Origin: Planctomycetota bacterium | Lineage (GTDB): Bacteria > Planctomycetota > Phycisphaerae > WQYP01 | DNA length: 51,994 nt | Direction of reading: 5' to 3' | NCBI GenBank assembly: GCA_021852275.1 | Contig: JAJZNX010000017.1 | Location: 1 to 51,994 of the forward strand | In this document: positions 26,201 to 35,042 of the stretch, piece by piece | Layout of the letters: the number at the start of each line of letters is the position of its first letter | Position numbering within the stretch: position 1 is the first letter of the stretch | Notes under the pieces: generated by a model | The model's database searches: none | Told to the model about the DNA's origin: nothing | What the model saw: only the letters and a program-made list of their open reading frames with translations | Program-made: the position numbers and the translations under genes

Positions 26201-27631
26201 TCCAGCAATGCTACGGTCAACTTTGAAAATTCCATCAACTTAAACGGCACCGCCCAGGCCTATATCCAGACGGCCCACGGAAGTGCGCCGATCGACGCCA
26301 TCCTGAGCGGAGCTATCAGCAATGGTGGCCTGGTTTTACAAGGCAACGGTACGCTGGAACTCACCGGCAATAACACGTATACGGGCACCACGCTCGTTCG
26401 AGGCGGAGTTCTCCTTTTAGGATCGGCTCATGCTCTTGGGAGCGGTTCGCTTATCTTAAACGGTGGCGTTCTGATGCTCGGTGCGGGAGATTTGACCCGG
26501 TCCATGGGTACCGGTGCAGGACAGATAGCGCTTTGGAATGGTGGCGGTTTTGCCGCATACGGAGCGGACCGCACGGTCAATCTGGGGGGAGCTGGCGCTA
26601 CCGTAGACTGGGGGCAGAACGGTTTTCTTAATTCCGGAATGCCGTTGATTCTGTCCAGTTCCAGTGCCAATGCGACTTTGAATTTTGTTAATCCAATTCA
26701 GTTGAACAGACAAAATGTTATTCAGGTCAATCGTGGAAGCGCCGCTATCGATGCCAATCTGATGGGTTCCATCACCGGCAGCTACTATGTCTGGGGCATT
26801 ACCAAAACCGGGGACGGCATTCTGGAGTTATCCGCCGTAAATAATTCGTACCGGGGGCCAACGGTGGTATCCGGCGGCACACTGCTGGTTACCGGCACTC
26901 TGACCGGTGGTGGGGGTGTCGAGGTACAATCGACGGCCGGATTTGTTTACAGCAATACCACCACGTCTCTGGCAGACAATGTAACCGTGGATGGCGGAAC
27001 ATTCACGTACAATTCGCCGGCTACATATACCGGCGTACTGCAACTCAATGGCGGTACATTGGCCGGCACAGGCAGCTTGGCCGATACCACCGTGACGCTG
27101 GTAGCCGGTGACGCCATCGCACCGGGATACCACGGTACGGCAACCCTGACTACAGGCTCGGAAATCTGGACCAATGGTGGAACGTATCTCTGGAATATGA
27201 CCGAAGCTTCCGGGGCGGCTGGTTCGGCGGCAGGTTGGGATCTTGTCAATATCCACGGGCAATTGGATGTTACGGCCGGTGTCGCAAGTCCCTTCACCAT
27301 CGATCTTTCGGCAAATGCCTTGCCCGACTGGAACCCACATCTGGCGTATCAGTGGACGATTGCCGCCACATCCTCCGGAATCACGGGTTTTAACGCCGCG
27401 GATTTCTACCTCGATTCGAGTGCATTTGCAGCGTTGAACTCCCTTGATGGCGGAACCTTTGCGCTGCAAGTATCTGGTAACAACCTCGATATGGTGTTTT
27501 CACCCCATTCCACACCCGAACCGACACCGGCCCTGCTTCTTTCAGGTGGCTTAGCCGTCGCTTTGCTCACCAGGCGACGCATAAAATCGTCAAAAATCCG
27601 CCCTGTGTATCTGACGCCCGAGCAGGAGTAA
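23246..27631 (+). CDS. Large PEP-CTERM protein: trypsin-like domain plus tandem beta-strand repeats
   Basis: This is a 1461-residue secreted protein. A signal peptide (to about residue 33) precedes a domain with the hallmarks of an S1 serine protease: His110 in TFALAHHYSS, Asp150 in TTDFALGTL and Ser234 in WQGGDSGSPMFI. Their spacing (40 and 84 residues) is close to that of trypsin. From about residue 305 a SWTGGAGNGTFANAANWSSG segment starts the beta-helical passenger. Autotransporter-associated repeats follow (LELTGNNTYTGTT and variants). Between about residues 570 and 1160 there are four long units of roughly 150 residues, each with GAGDFTxSLGTGAGQxQ, GGGFxAYGAxRTVNLGG and an xxxSxNATVNxxNPINLN segment. 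The C-terminus is PEP-CTERM-like (STPEPTPALL, hydrophobic, TRRR) with an unusually long tail of about 17 residues. A Gfo/Idh/MocA gene follows 6 bp after the stop. Confidence 0.85.
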   Translation: MMKRISRRSKCLQSGLLTLGLTLSGVMAGSSRAYGLAYVSGASATPAQVNRFSSGFSTGTPIINTNPAYIGLGEDFSGVAWLPGSGLSTTSSRVINTTMLTPLTFALAHHYSSVFIPGNQINFVNGDGQLLTSSIGSVNSPITIPNYTTDFALGTLTTGFATDQNVTVYRLLDIASQNDTNMPVIVYGSQANNQGPTIGTASVSSSSALYYNWSANSGSPAPTGSAAYWQGGDSGSPMFIPYQAPGSATSQLTFAGTAWYPNAVNIYLPYSGYNPIPYLNSAIEPTGYALLWTIYNNPADPANTAPSWTGGAGNGTFANAANWSSGTVPNSLPVLWNADAAHGQTNIDFGSANVSLRGMLFEASTSTAGFTLSGSGTLSIDYTGIRNESTATQTFDVPITLLDCQNWEAADGNLVFNDTINTGAGTGAAASGYLVVVAGDYNTNINAVISGNGMLAKDGTGTLTLAAANTYTGATIIHNGTLTLAAGGSLPSGAPVTFITGNAAATLNLNGINQTVGEISSQYGATGNILLGGATLTVDSTANGSNAYLGTISESGTLVKTGTGTWTMSGSDTHTGTTMIEGGALRLASAGALSPNANLILNGGVAELSAQDFTESLGTQAGQVQFAGSGGFSAWGAKRTVNLGGIGETLTWGQTAGFLANGQTLMLSSTNANATVQMVNPLNFNGGMQTIQVAGGSAPVDALLSGTLSNGGLITGGTGVLELTGNNTYAGTTQVSGGSLLIGNAASLGGGNLNLSGGVLVLGAGDFTRSLGTGAGQVQLGNGGGFAAYGAPRTVNIGGAGATLTWGTTGFTGSWPDSLVFGSKVDNATVNLENPINLNLGSSAGYRTIDVYHGSAAIDANIFGNISGTGGLTINGNGTLELSGNNTYTGQTAINNATVLLASSGALAPGNLALNHGAVLLLGSGDFTESLGTGAGEIQFIGGAGGGFGAYGATRKVNLGGTGATVTWGSGNFIPSAGTFYLSSTSSNATVNFENSINLNGTAQAYIQTAHGSAPIDAILSGAISNGGLVLQGNGTLELTGNNTYTGTTLVRGGVLLLGSAHALGSGSLILNGGVLMLGAGDLTRSMGTGAGQIALWNGGGFAAYGADRTVNLGGAGATVDWGQNGFLNSGMPLILSSSSANATLNFVNPIQLNRQNVIQVNRGSAAIDANLMGSITGSYYVWGITKTGDGILELSAVNNSYRGPTVVSGGTLLVTGTLTGGGGVEVQSTAGFVYSNTTTSLADNVTVDGGTFTYNSPATYTGVLQLNGGTLAGTGSLADTTVTLVAGDAIAPGYHGTATLTTGSEIWTNGGTYLWNMTEASGAAGSAAGWDLVNIHGQLDVTAGVASPFTIDLSANALPDWNPHLAYQWTIAATSSGITGFNAADFYLDSSAFAALNSLDGGTFALQVSGNNLDMVFSPHSTPEPTPALLLSGGLAVALLTRRRIKSSKIRPVYLTPEQE

Positions 27632-27637
27632 ACGATC

Positions 27638-28867
27638 ATGATTAAACTGGCCCTGATTGGAGCTGGCAAACGTGGATGGGACTTGGCGATGCTGGCCCGG
27701 CAATTACCGGAGCCAGCATTTGTAACGGTTATCGTTGATCCAGAACCCGAGGCCGTACGTCAAAGAATCAACACCCAAGATTCCAATAACAACTCCATTA
27801 TGTTCTTCAAAGACATTGACTCCTTTATGCAAAGTGGGATAAATTGTGATGGCGTAATCATCGCGAGCCGGTGCAGTACGCACACCGATCTGGCCCTACG
27901 GGTTGCCACCCTGAACAAACCCATATTTTTGGAAAAACCCGTTGCCATCAATACCGTGCAGCTCCAGAGCTTATGGCAGTCAAGTCTGATGCACAGGCAG
28001 AACGTAGTGGTATCCTTTCCCTTGCGGTTGACGCCTCTCTTTCAGGCTGTGCAACAGATAGTAGCCTCCGGGCGATTGGGAAAAATCAATCAGATTCAGG
28101 CTTACAACAATGTGGCCTATGGAGGAGTATATTTCGGGCAGTGGTATCGCCAGGTGAGTGAGGCCGGTGGCTTATGGCTCCAGAAAGCCACGCATGATTT
28201 TGATTATATTAATGCCTTGATCGGTGCGCGTCCGCTGGAAATAGCCGCTACCGGAACACGCGCCGTGTATGGAGGTCAACGCCCATGCAACCTCAAATGC
28301 TCCCAGTGCCCGGATACAGCCACCTGTCTGGAGAGTCCTATAGCACACCGGCAACGTCAGGATGATGGAGGTATGGCCTATGGAAAGCCGGGTGATGACC
28401 ATGCCTGTGCGTTTAGCGAATGCATCGTGAATGATGACGCATCGTCGGCGCTGATTCTCTATGAAGGAGGCGTTCATGCGACGTATACGCAGAATTTTAT
28501 TTCCCGACGCAGTGCGGGGCGGCGTGGTGCCATCGTCACTGGTTATCAGGCTACATTAATTTTTAATTGGACAGGCGGGGCGTCACAAATCATCAGCCAT
28601 TTCGATCGTGATGTTGAAACTCTTGATGTGCCACCTGCAATCGGCGGCCACGATGGTGGAGATGCCGCCCTGCTGCGCAACTTTATAAATGTCATTCATG
28701 GGCGGGAGGCGTCACGTTGTTCGCTCGCAGAAGGTGTGGTTAGTGCCGCAATGTGCCTGGCTGCGACACGCAGTGCCGCAACGCATACCTTTCAATCGAT
28801 CACGCTCGATGAGAAAAGCTTATCGACGCACCAGACCGGCGAGCCTGCCGGGGCGCCATTGCATTGA
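27638..28867 (+). CDS. Gfo/Idh/MocA-family oxidoreductase with Cys cluster
   Basis: This is a 409-residue NAD(P)-dependent sugar or cyclitol oxidoreductase. It has a Rossmann start (MIKLALIGAGKRGWDLA), the family EKP motif (IFLEKPVAI) and the active-site region GGLWLQKATHDFDYINALIG, where Lys and His are plausible catalytic residues. Around residues 216-229 lies CNLKCSQCPDTATC, with four Cys residues, seen in some subfamilies and possibly a metal-binding loop. AGGAG overlaps the stop region of the PEP-CTERM gene, so the two are probably translationally coupled, which is odd for a cytoplasmic enzyme after a surface protein. The substrate is unknown. Confidence 0.85.
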   Translation: MIKLALIGAGKRGWDLAMLARQLPEPAFVTVIVDPEPEAVRQRINTQDSNNNSIMFFKDIDSFMQSGINCDGVIIASRCSTHTDLALRVATLNKPIFLEKPVAINTVQLQSLWQSSLMHRQNVVVSFPLRLTPLFQAVQQIVASGRLGKINQIQAYNNVAYGGVYFGQWYRQVSEAGGLWLQKATHDFDYINALIGARPLEIAATGTRAVYGGQRPCNLKCSQCPDTATCLESPIAHRQRQDDGGMAYGKPGDDHACAFSECIVNDDASSALILYEGGVHATYTQNFISRRSAGRRGAIVTGYQATLIFNWTGGASQIISHFDRDVETLDVPPAIGGHDGGDAALLRNFINVIHGREASRCSLAEGVVSAAMCLAATRSAATHTFQSITLDEKSLSTHQTGEPAGAPLH

Positions 28868-29196
28868 GCCGGTGGCGGTTGACTTGTCAGAGCGGTGCGT
28901 CGAAAATTGGCACTGCAGCGGCTTGCGTGATGAAACCGCAGTTTGGTATCACGGTATAAAATATCGTCCGCAATAGTGCTGCGTAAAACCGCCATACTTG
29001 CTGCCGCCGCAGTGTTTAGCGGGGTGGCAATGTTAAGGAATTTCATGCGTCAATTTTCATTATTGACAAGTCCACCCTGATATTTTCATAAGATTAACAG
29101 TTGCGGTGCATCCTATGGAAGCAGCACAGGCAAGGTTTGCGGCTGGGGCTTCTCCCATGGTGGTGTAAGGGCAATTCATTAAAGAAAGTTCCGATT
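28868..29196 (+). promoter_or_regulatory. Gap upstream of prfC, with a candidate promoter at 29063-29092
   Basis: The 329-bp stretch holds no credible gene. A perfect TTGACA (29063-29068) followed after 18 bp by CATAAG (29087-29092, four of six) is a moderate sigma-70 promoter that would start transcription near 29099, about 100 nt before prfC. I see no terminator for the upstream oxidoreductase. Confidence 0.4.
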
Positions 29197-30813
29197 ATGT
29201 CAAATAACCTCACGGAGATTAACCGCCGGAGAACCTTTGCCATCATTTCCCACCCGGATGCGGGCAAAACCACCCTCACGGAAAAAATTTTGCTTTATGG
29301 CGGAGCGGTGCATCTGGCGGGCAGTGTGGCGGCCCGAAAAAATCAGCGGGCGGTTACTTCTGACTGGATGGAATTGGAGCGACAACGCGGTATTTCCATC
29401 ACTTCCACAGTCTTGCAGTTTGATTACAATGGCTATCGGATCAACCTTCTGGACACGCCCGGACATAGGGATTTTTCGGAAGATACGTATCGCGTTCTGA
29501 CGGCTGTGGATGCGGTGGTCATGGTCATTGATGCCGGCAAAGGCATAGAAGCGCAGACGCGAAAGCTTTTTGAAATCTGTCGGCGGCGTGGCGTGCCTAT
29601 TTTCACCTTCATGAACAAGCTGGATCGGCCGGCCATGGATCCTCTGGCGTTAGTGGATCAACTCGAAAATGTGCTGGGACTGCGGGCCTGTGTGGTCAAC
29701 TGGCCGCTGGGAGACGGGCGGGAATTTCGTGGGGTGTTTGATCGCACGAACCAGCAAGTGCATTTTTTTGAGCGGACCGACCATGGTGCCTATCGAGCAC
29801 CCGTGCGGGTGATGGAGGTGGGTGACGCGGTGGTACGCCAGCAGTTAAGCCCGGCCATCTACTTGCGAGTCGTGGAGGAGCTTGGCCTGTTGGATGCTGC
29901 CAGCACTGCCGTTGATGTCGCGGCCATTCAGGCCGGCCAATTAAGCCCGGTGTTTTTTGGGAGTGCCGCCAATAACTTCGGTGTGCAGCTTTTATTGGAT
30001 GCGTTTCTGGCGTGGGCGGTGCCGCCGGTGCCGCGATTATCGCAGGGTCATCCGGTGCCGCTGGAATCGTCCGCATTTTCGGGTTTTGTGTTTAAGATTC
30101 AGGCCAATATGGATCCAAAGCATCGGGATCGTATTGCCTTTGTCCGTATTTGTTCGGGCAAATTCACCCGCGATATGCGAGTGTGGCACGTGCAAACAGG
30201 AAAAGAGGTCCGACTGGCCAGTTCACATAAATTATTCGGGCGGGAACGGGAAACAATTGATGAGGCTTGGCCGGGCGATGTGATTGGCCTGGTGGGACAC
30301 GGCGAATTCGGCATTGGTGATACGCTTAGTACGGATCCTGGCATTTTGTACCGCGAGATTCCACATTTCACTCCGGAATACTTTGCGTACTTGCGAAGTC
30401 CCAATCCCAGCCAGTTCAAACAATTTCGTGAAGGTTTAAGTCAGCTTTTACAGGAAGGCGTTATTCAAACTTTGACGCTGGCGGATTCGGACACACGTGG
30501 CCGGCTTCTGGCCGCCGTAGGGCCATTGCAGTTTGAGGTGGTGCAGTACCGGTTAAAGAGCGAATATGGGGCGGAATCGCAGTTGGAAACGGCCCGGTTT
30601 TCGGCGTTGCGCTGGGTATCAGCGGCAGTACCCCAGGACGTGCTGGACCGTGCGGTACAAATTGGCAGCGTGCGAGCGTCGGTGGATGGGCGAAATCAGC
30701 GGGCGCTGCTGTTTCCGGATGAGTGGAGTCTGGCCCATTTTGTTCGCGAGCATCCGCAGGTGATTATTTCTGATATGCCGTTTGAGCCAATGAGGGTAGT
30801 AAATTCCGCCTGA
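29197..30813 (+). CDS. prfC: Peptide chain release factor 3
   Basis: RF3 is the translational GTPase that recycles RF1/RF2 after peptide release. G1 is SHPDAGKTT (the RF3-specific form), switch II is DTPGHRDFS and G4 is NKLDR. The RF3-type domains II and III follow (AFSGFVFKIQANMDPKHRDRIAFVRI; VGPLQFEVVQYRLKSEYGAE). The length is 538 residues with the ATG at 29197; RF3 normally starts a few residues before RRTFAIISHPDAGKTT, as here. The ribosome binding site is weak (AAAGAAAG). The gene sits between two Gfo/Idh/MocA genes with no functional link that I can see. Confidence 0.95.
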   Translation: MSNNLTEINRRRTFAIISHPDAGKTTLTEKILLYGGAVHLAGSVAARKNQRAVTSDWMELERQRGISITSTVLQFDYNGYRINLLDTPGHRDFSEDTYRVLTAVDAVVMVIDAGKGIEAQTRKLFEICRRRGVPIFTFMNKLDRPAMDPLALVDQLENVLGLRACVVNWPLGDGREFRGVFDRTNQQVHFFERTDHGAYRAPVRVMEVGDAVVRQQLSPAIYLRVVEELGLLDAASTAVDVAAIQAGQLSPVFFGSAANNFGVQLLLDAFLAWAVPPVPRLSQGHPVPLESSAFSGFVFKIQANMDPKHRDRIAFVRICSGKFTRDMRVWHVQTGKEVRLASSHKLFGRERETIDEAWPGDVIGLVGHGEFGIGDTLSTDPGILYREIPHFTPEYFAYLRSPNPSQFKQFREGLSQLLQEGVIQTLTLADSDTRGRLLAAVGPLQFEVVQYRLKSEYGAESQLETARFSALRWVSAAVPQDVLDRAVQIGSVRASVDGRNQRALLFPDEWSLAHFVREHPQVIISDMPFEPMRVVNSA

Positions 30814-30900
30814 AGCAATAAATTCATGAAGGTGCAACTCCGGAACGGCTCGACAGGCGAACAGTTATACGGCATGATGCAAAAAACAAGGAGAAACGTC

Positions 30901-31908
30901 ATGATCAAACTGGCGCTGGTTACCGCAGGACATATTCACACCCCCGGATTTGTTAAAAGAATACAGGCCAGAAAGGATGTGCACGTAGAGGGAGTATACG
31001 ATTCAAACCCATCCCTGGCTCGCCAGTTCGCGGAAGCATTACACACCAACGTGCGCACCGCCGCGGAACTTATGGGAGATGCTGCCGTTGATGCAGTCAT
31101 CATCAGCGGGCGAACCGATCAACACGCGGGCTTGGTAGAACAAGCTGCAGCGGCCGGCAAACATCTTTTTGTGGAAAAGCCTCTGGCCACCACGGTGGCT
31201 GACGCCATCCGTCTGTACACTGCAATTACCGATGCGGGAGTGTTGTTTCAAACCGGTTATGCCATGCGCAGCAACCCGATATATCGGTTTATTAAGCAGG
31301 AAATTTTGGCCGGCAACTTCGGCACCATTACCCGGGCCAGGTGCAGTGTATGCCATTCCGGAGTGCTCGGGGGCTGGTTTGATCCAGACTACCGCTGGTT
31401 TTACCAGGCTGACCGTTCCGGGGGCGGGGCATTTTTGGATTTGGGTTGCCACGCAGTTGATCTGCTTATTTTTCTCTTCGGGCCGGTGGCCACGGGAACC
31501 GCGGCACTCAATGGCGGCATCAAATATCCCAACATTGATGAATATGGTGAAGGCCTGTTGACCTTCCGCAACGGTATCATCGCCAGTGTTGCGGCGGGTT
31601 GGGTTGATCAGGCCAATCCGGTGGGGCTGCTTGTTTCCGGCACCGAAGGGCATGCCTATGAACGGGGTGGGGAGTTGTTCTATTTAAGTCGTAAGTCGGT
31701 TGTGGCCGGCGCGGATGGAAAAGCTCCAATGGATAAAGCTCTTTTTCCGCCGGAGTTGCCGCACGCGTTTGACATATTTTTGGATGTACTTACCGGCAAA
31801 ATGGACAAGGCAAATCTGATTTCTGTCGCTGATGCGCTGCAAGTAATGAAAGTGATGGATGCCCTGTACATGGGGCATAAGATCGGCAGTTGGGTAAACG
31901 TGATGTAG
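30901..31908 (+). CDS. Gfo/Idh/MocA-family oxidoreductase
   Basis: This is a 335-residue NAD(P)-binding oxidoreductase. It starts MIKLALVTAGHIHTPGF, so the usual Gly-rich GxGxxG is degenerate, and carries EKPLATTVADAIRL (EKP motif) and GGGAFLDLGCHAVDLLIFLFG (catalytic Asp/His region). The ATG at 30901 has AAGGAG 7 nt upstream; the frame is open to 30826 without support. It probably oxidises or epimerises a sugar or cyclitol. It converges with the DUF4139 gene, with 9 bp between stops. Confidence 0.85.
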   Translation: MIKLALVTAGHIHTPGFVKRIQARKDVHVEGVYDSNPSLARQFAEALHTNVRTAAELMGDAAVDAVIISGRTDQHAGLVEQAAAAGKHLFVEKPLATTVADAIRLYTAITDAGVLFQTGYAMRSNPIYRFIKQEILAGNFGTITRARCSVCHSGVLGGWFDPDYRWFYQADRSGGGAFLDLGCHAVDLLIFLFGPVATGTAALNGGIKYPNIDEYGEGLLTFRNGIIASVAAGWVDQANPVGLLVSGTEGHAYERGGELFYLSRKSVVAGADGKAPMDKALFPPELPHAFDIFLDVLTGKMDKANLISVADALQVMKVMDALYMGHKIGSWVNVM

Positions 31909-31917
31909 CCACGCCGG

Positions 31918-33483
31918 TTACCGCCAGTTATAGCGAACTGTATAGGTTATCACTTTTTTGCCGTTATGGCCGGGAACATCAATCGGAAATTCAATTTCCC
32001 GCGAGTTAAGTTTTTTGAATTTATCGCTGTTTTTTACAATTTTCCAGTTGTTCCACCGCCACAGGTATTGCTGCACCAGGATATGGACAGCAGTTTTACC
32101 ATGGTTGTCCAGGGTAATCTGAAAGGTTTCCTGCAACGTTTTGCCGGCATTATTTAAGTCGAAGTTAGTTTGGACACGCTTACCGACGATATCAAACGCT
32201 TTGCCCACTTTTACCATCACCGGCTCATCGGCGGGGGTGTTATGGATTAAGTCTTCGCCAAGAAATTCCAGCGTGCCGTCGGCCGGATCTTCCTGATAGA
32301 CACGCATTTTCCCTTTGGGGAAGGGGATGCCCAGAGAATTTTTGCGGCTGTTGTTGAAGCGCACATAAACTCCCACTTCACCGGTGGACTCAATGCCGTT
32401 ATTACGCAGCAGGTTCGGACCGCCGTAATAACCCTGCCATAGGTTGTTCTGGCCGCTGTAGATAAATTCCTTCTGCACGGCAATGTGCGGTTTGGTGGGG
32501 AAAAGGGCAATTTGCTGGGTGGAATTTTGATGAATAGTTGTTCGCCGCGGCAAGGTGTACATGTGATACTCAAAAAAAGCCTTTTCCTTAAAGGCCGGGA
32601 CGGCGTTTTGTAGTTGTTCCGCACCGGCTCTGGCCATCATCAAAAGCGGTTGGGGCTGCTGCACGCGATGCACGTTTCCGGCAATTAATTTCAGATGGGC
32701 ATGACGGTAGGTTTTGCCGGACAGGTTGAGAATGGTTACCCAGGCTGAAAGACCAGCGGCCGTATTGGTGGAATTCAGCACCAGGTTGTAATCGGCAATC
32801 CACGTCAGGCCCTTGGTTTGGTAGGACGTGAGTATCTTTTGCTTCCCGCCCGTCGGAGCATCCACCAGCCATTCCAGTGTGGGCTTGGTCATCAGCCCAC
32901 GCGGCAATTTGCCCAGATGTATCTGCTGGAGGTTGGCGGCATTTAAGATTCGCAGGCCGTGGTCGGTTTGCACCACCAGCGAGTTACCCGCGTGCAACAG
33001 TTTGCCCCTGATCTGCTTTACGCCACGTAATCCAGCCGGAGCAAACAGCGTGATGGAATGCCCCAGATATTTACTTAAAATCTTCTGGGAATTCACCAGA
33101 TCAAACTTGAAGCGTTGATCCCAAACGCTGGTGTGGGGGGCGGTGAGATCCTGAAAACTTACCGATGTTGGGTCAATGAGAGCCGCCACATTGGTAAAAT
33201 CCAGGTGATTCAGTCCGGCCTTGAGATTCATTTCCCTGACTTCTTTCACCACGCCGAAGCCGGGAATTTGGGATGGATCCACATAATTATATCCAATCCG
33301 CTGGTTAAAAACCCACTGCTGCGGATTAAAGGCCGCCGGGTCTGCTGAAGAGTATATGGTGATGGTGGTTCCTGATGGCGGCTGGGCTGTGTGATGGGCA
33401 ACTGGAGTTGGTGCGGCGGCGGATGTTACACCGCACGCTACCAGCGAAGCAACGGCAAAGAGCGAAAAACCAATGCTTTTCAT
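31918..33483 (-). CDS. Secreted DUF4139-domain protein
   Basis: This 521-residue protein has a signal peptide (MKSIGFSLFAVASLVACGVTSAAA; the VACG could be a weak lipobox). The first part contains repeated references to a YSS/VDP-type strand pattern. The C-terminal part has the DUF4139 hallmarks: ILTSYQTKGLTWIADYNLVLN, WVTILNLSGKTYRHAHLKLIAGNVHRVQ and VYVRFNNSRKNSLGIPFPKGKMRVYQED. DUF4139 proteins are widespread envelope proteins without a settled function; some were named mucoidy-inhibitor-like. It probably faces the periplasm or surface. It lies downstream of the M20 peptidase on the same strand, 132 bp apart. Confidence 0.78.
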   Translation of the reverse strand: MKSIGFSLFAVASLVACGVTSAAAPTPVAHHTAQPPSGTTITIYSSADPAAFNPQQWVFNQRIGYNYVDPSQIPGFGVVKEVREMNLKAGLNHLDFTNVAALIDPTSVSFQDLTAPHTSVWDQRFKFDLVNSQKILSKYLGHSITLFAPAGLRGVKQIRGKLLHAGNSLVVQTDHGLRILNAANLQQIHLGKLPRGLMTKPTLEWLVDAPTGGKQKILTSYQTKGLTWIADYNLVLNSTNTAAGLSAWVTILNLSGKTYRHAHLKLIAGNVHRVQQPQPLLMMARAGAEQLQNAVPAFKEKAFFEYHMYTLPRRTTIHQNSTQQIALFPTKPHIAVQKEFIYSGQNNLWQGYYGGPNLLRNNGIESTGEVGVYVRFNNSRKNSLGIPFPKGKMRVYQEDPADGTLEFLGEDLIHNTPADEPVMVKVGKAFDIVGKRVQTNFDLNNAGKTLQETFQITLDNHGKTAVHILVQQYLWRWNNWKIVKNSDKFKKLNSREIEFPIDVPGHNGKKVITYTVRYNWR

Positions 33484-33615
33484 AGTAAATCTCCAAATAT
33501 GTTGTCACCCGTGAACAACGGATAATGACCGCTTAGTGGCTCAACCACACGGGACCGGATCCGCCACAGTTCTGATACCTTGGACGCTTCGGGTGGCCCG
33601 CGGGTTCCCATTATT

Positions 33616-35007
33616 TCATTTACCGCACAGCTTGTGCCCCAAAACGTCATACAAAGCGGCAGCAGTGCGAATACCAGCGTAATAACATTCCAAATTCAGT
33701 TTTTCATTTGGGCCGTGAATACGATCATCCGGCAAGCCGAAGCCCAGCATCACCGCATCCACACCAAGCATTTCCTTAAACCAACCGACTACAGGGATGG
33801 AGCCGCCCTCGCGGATATAAACTGGATTCTGGCCAAAACCGATTTTTAATGCTTCTGCGGCAGCCTGCATGGCCGGGGAATCTGTGGGAGTCAGGGCTGC
33901 CGGCGATGCCCCAAGGGCCGTGAGGGTGACGGCAACGCCTGGTGGGGTGATCTGTTGAACAAAGGTCTCAAATGCAGCGGCGATTTTCTGTGGATCCTGG
34001 TTGGGCACCAGTCGCATGGAAAGTTTGGCACCGGCCCTGGCCGGCAAAACGGTTTTCGCACCAGGCCCCTGATAACCGCTCCACAAGCCGTTAATGTCCA
34101 ACGTGGGGCGAATCCACTTGCGTTCCAGTGTGGTGTAGCCAGCTTCACCAAAAGGGGTTGTGATGCCGGCTTCACGGGCGAACTGGTCATCGGTAAAAGG
34201 CAGTCCTTTCCATTGCTGCCGCAATGCTTCGTCCACACTCGCGACATCATCATAAAAGCCGGGCACAGTGACTCGCCCCAGGCCATCGTGCAGGCGAGAG
34301 AGCATTTCCACCAAAGCGTTGGCAGGGTTGGCCACCGCGCCGCCAAAAAGTCCGCTGTGCAGGTCGGAGGCAGGGCCTTGGACATCAATTTGGTAATACA
34401 TCAGCCCGCGCAGGCCGCAGGTGATTGCCGGCACACCAGGTGCAAACTGGTTGCAATCGCTGATGATCAGAGCTTGGGCGGATTTTAATTGAGATTTGCG
34501 CTCTTTTATCACCGTACGCAGGTTCAGGGATCCGATTTCCTCCTCACCTTCCAAAAGCACGGTTAACCGCACGGGCAATTCTGAGGCAATTTCCCGCCAG
34601 GCCAGCAGTGCGGCCAGATGGGCGTGTACCTGGCCTTTGTCGTCACTGGCACCGCGGGCAATCAGGTCGCCATTTTTTATTGTGGGCTTAAAGGGCGGCG
34701 TGTGCCAGCCATCGTCTATATGTGCGGGTTGTACATCGTAATGACCATAAAATAAAACATGTGGTGCCTGTGGCGGGCACAGACCATCCGGTGTGGTGGC
34801 AAACACGCAGGGGTGGCGAGCGGTGGGAATTAGTTCCGTTGTCAGACCTATACCGCGAAGATTGAACATGGCCCATTCGGCTGCGGCAGCAACGTCGGCA
34901 TCATGCGATTGCTGCGTAGAGACACTGGGAATAGCCAGCCATTGCTGGAGGTCTTCCAACCAGCGTCGACGATTTTTGTCCGCCCAGATTAACACACTGT
35001 CGAGCAT
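33616..35007 (-). CDS. M20-family metallopeptidase (dipeptidase-like)
   Basis: This is a 463-residue zinc-dependent exopeptidase or deacylase of the M20 clan. It shows the first zinc ligand and its partner in FYGHYDVQPAH, the bridging Asp in ARGASDDKGQ, the catalytic Glu-Glu in LEGEEEIGS, and a late His in GLPDDRIHGPNEKLNLE. The lid domain is between about residues 195 and 320. The length and pattern match the CNDP/DapE-like dipeptidase subgroup; the exact substrate is unknown. GGAG sits 5 nt before the ATG at 35007. It follows the ThuA-oxidoreductase gene by 35 bp on the same strand. Confidence 0.9.
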   Translation of the reverse strand: MLDSVLIWADKNRRRWLEDLQQWLAIPSVSTQQSHDADVAAAAEWAMFNLRGIGLTTELIPTARHPCVFATTPDGLCPPQAPHVLFYGHYDVQPAHIDDGWHTPPFKPTIKNGDLIARGASDDKGQVHAHLAALLAWREIASELPVRLTVLLEGEEEIGSLNLRTVIKERKSQLKSAQALIISDCNQFAPGVPAITCGLRGLMYYQIDVQGPASDLHSGLFGGAVANPANALVEMLSRLHDGLGRVTVPGFYDDVASVDEALRQQWKGLPFTDDQFAREAGITTPFGEAGYTTLERKWIRPTLDINGLWSGYQGPGAKTVLPARAGAKLSMRLVPNQDPQKIAAAFETFVQQITPPGVAVTLTALGASPAALTPTDSPAMQAAAEALKIGFGQNPVYIREGGSIPVVGWFKEMLGVDAVMLGFGLPDDRIHGPNEKLNLECYYAGIRTAAALYDVLGHKLCGK

Positions 35008-35042
35008 GAAATCTCCATTTGCAAAAAGCCTTTGGCTCCCAG

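Noticed and set aside
23246-27631. DNA-level repeat or CRISPR-like array in the PEP-CTERM gene
   Set aside because: The periodicity is protein-level (units of about 150 residues with varied codons), in one open frame, without direct DNA repeats and spacers.
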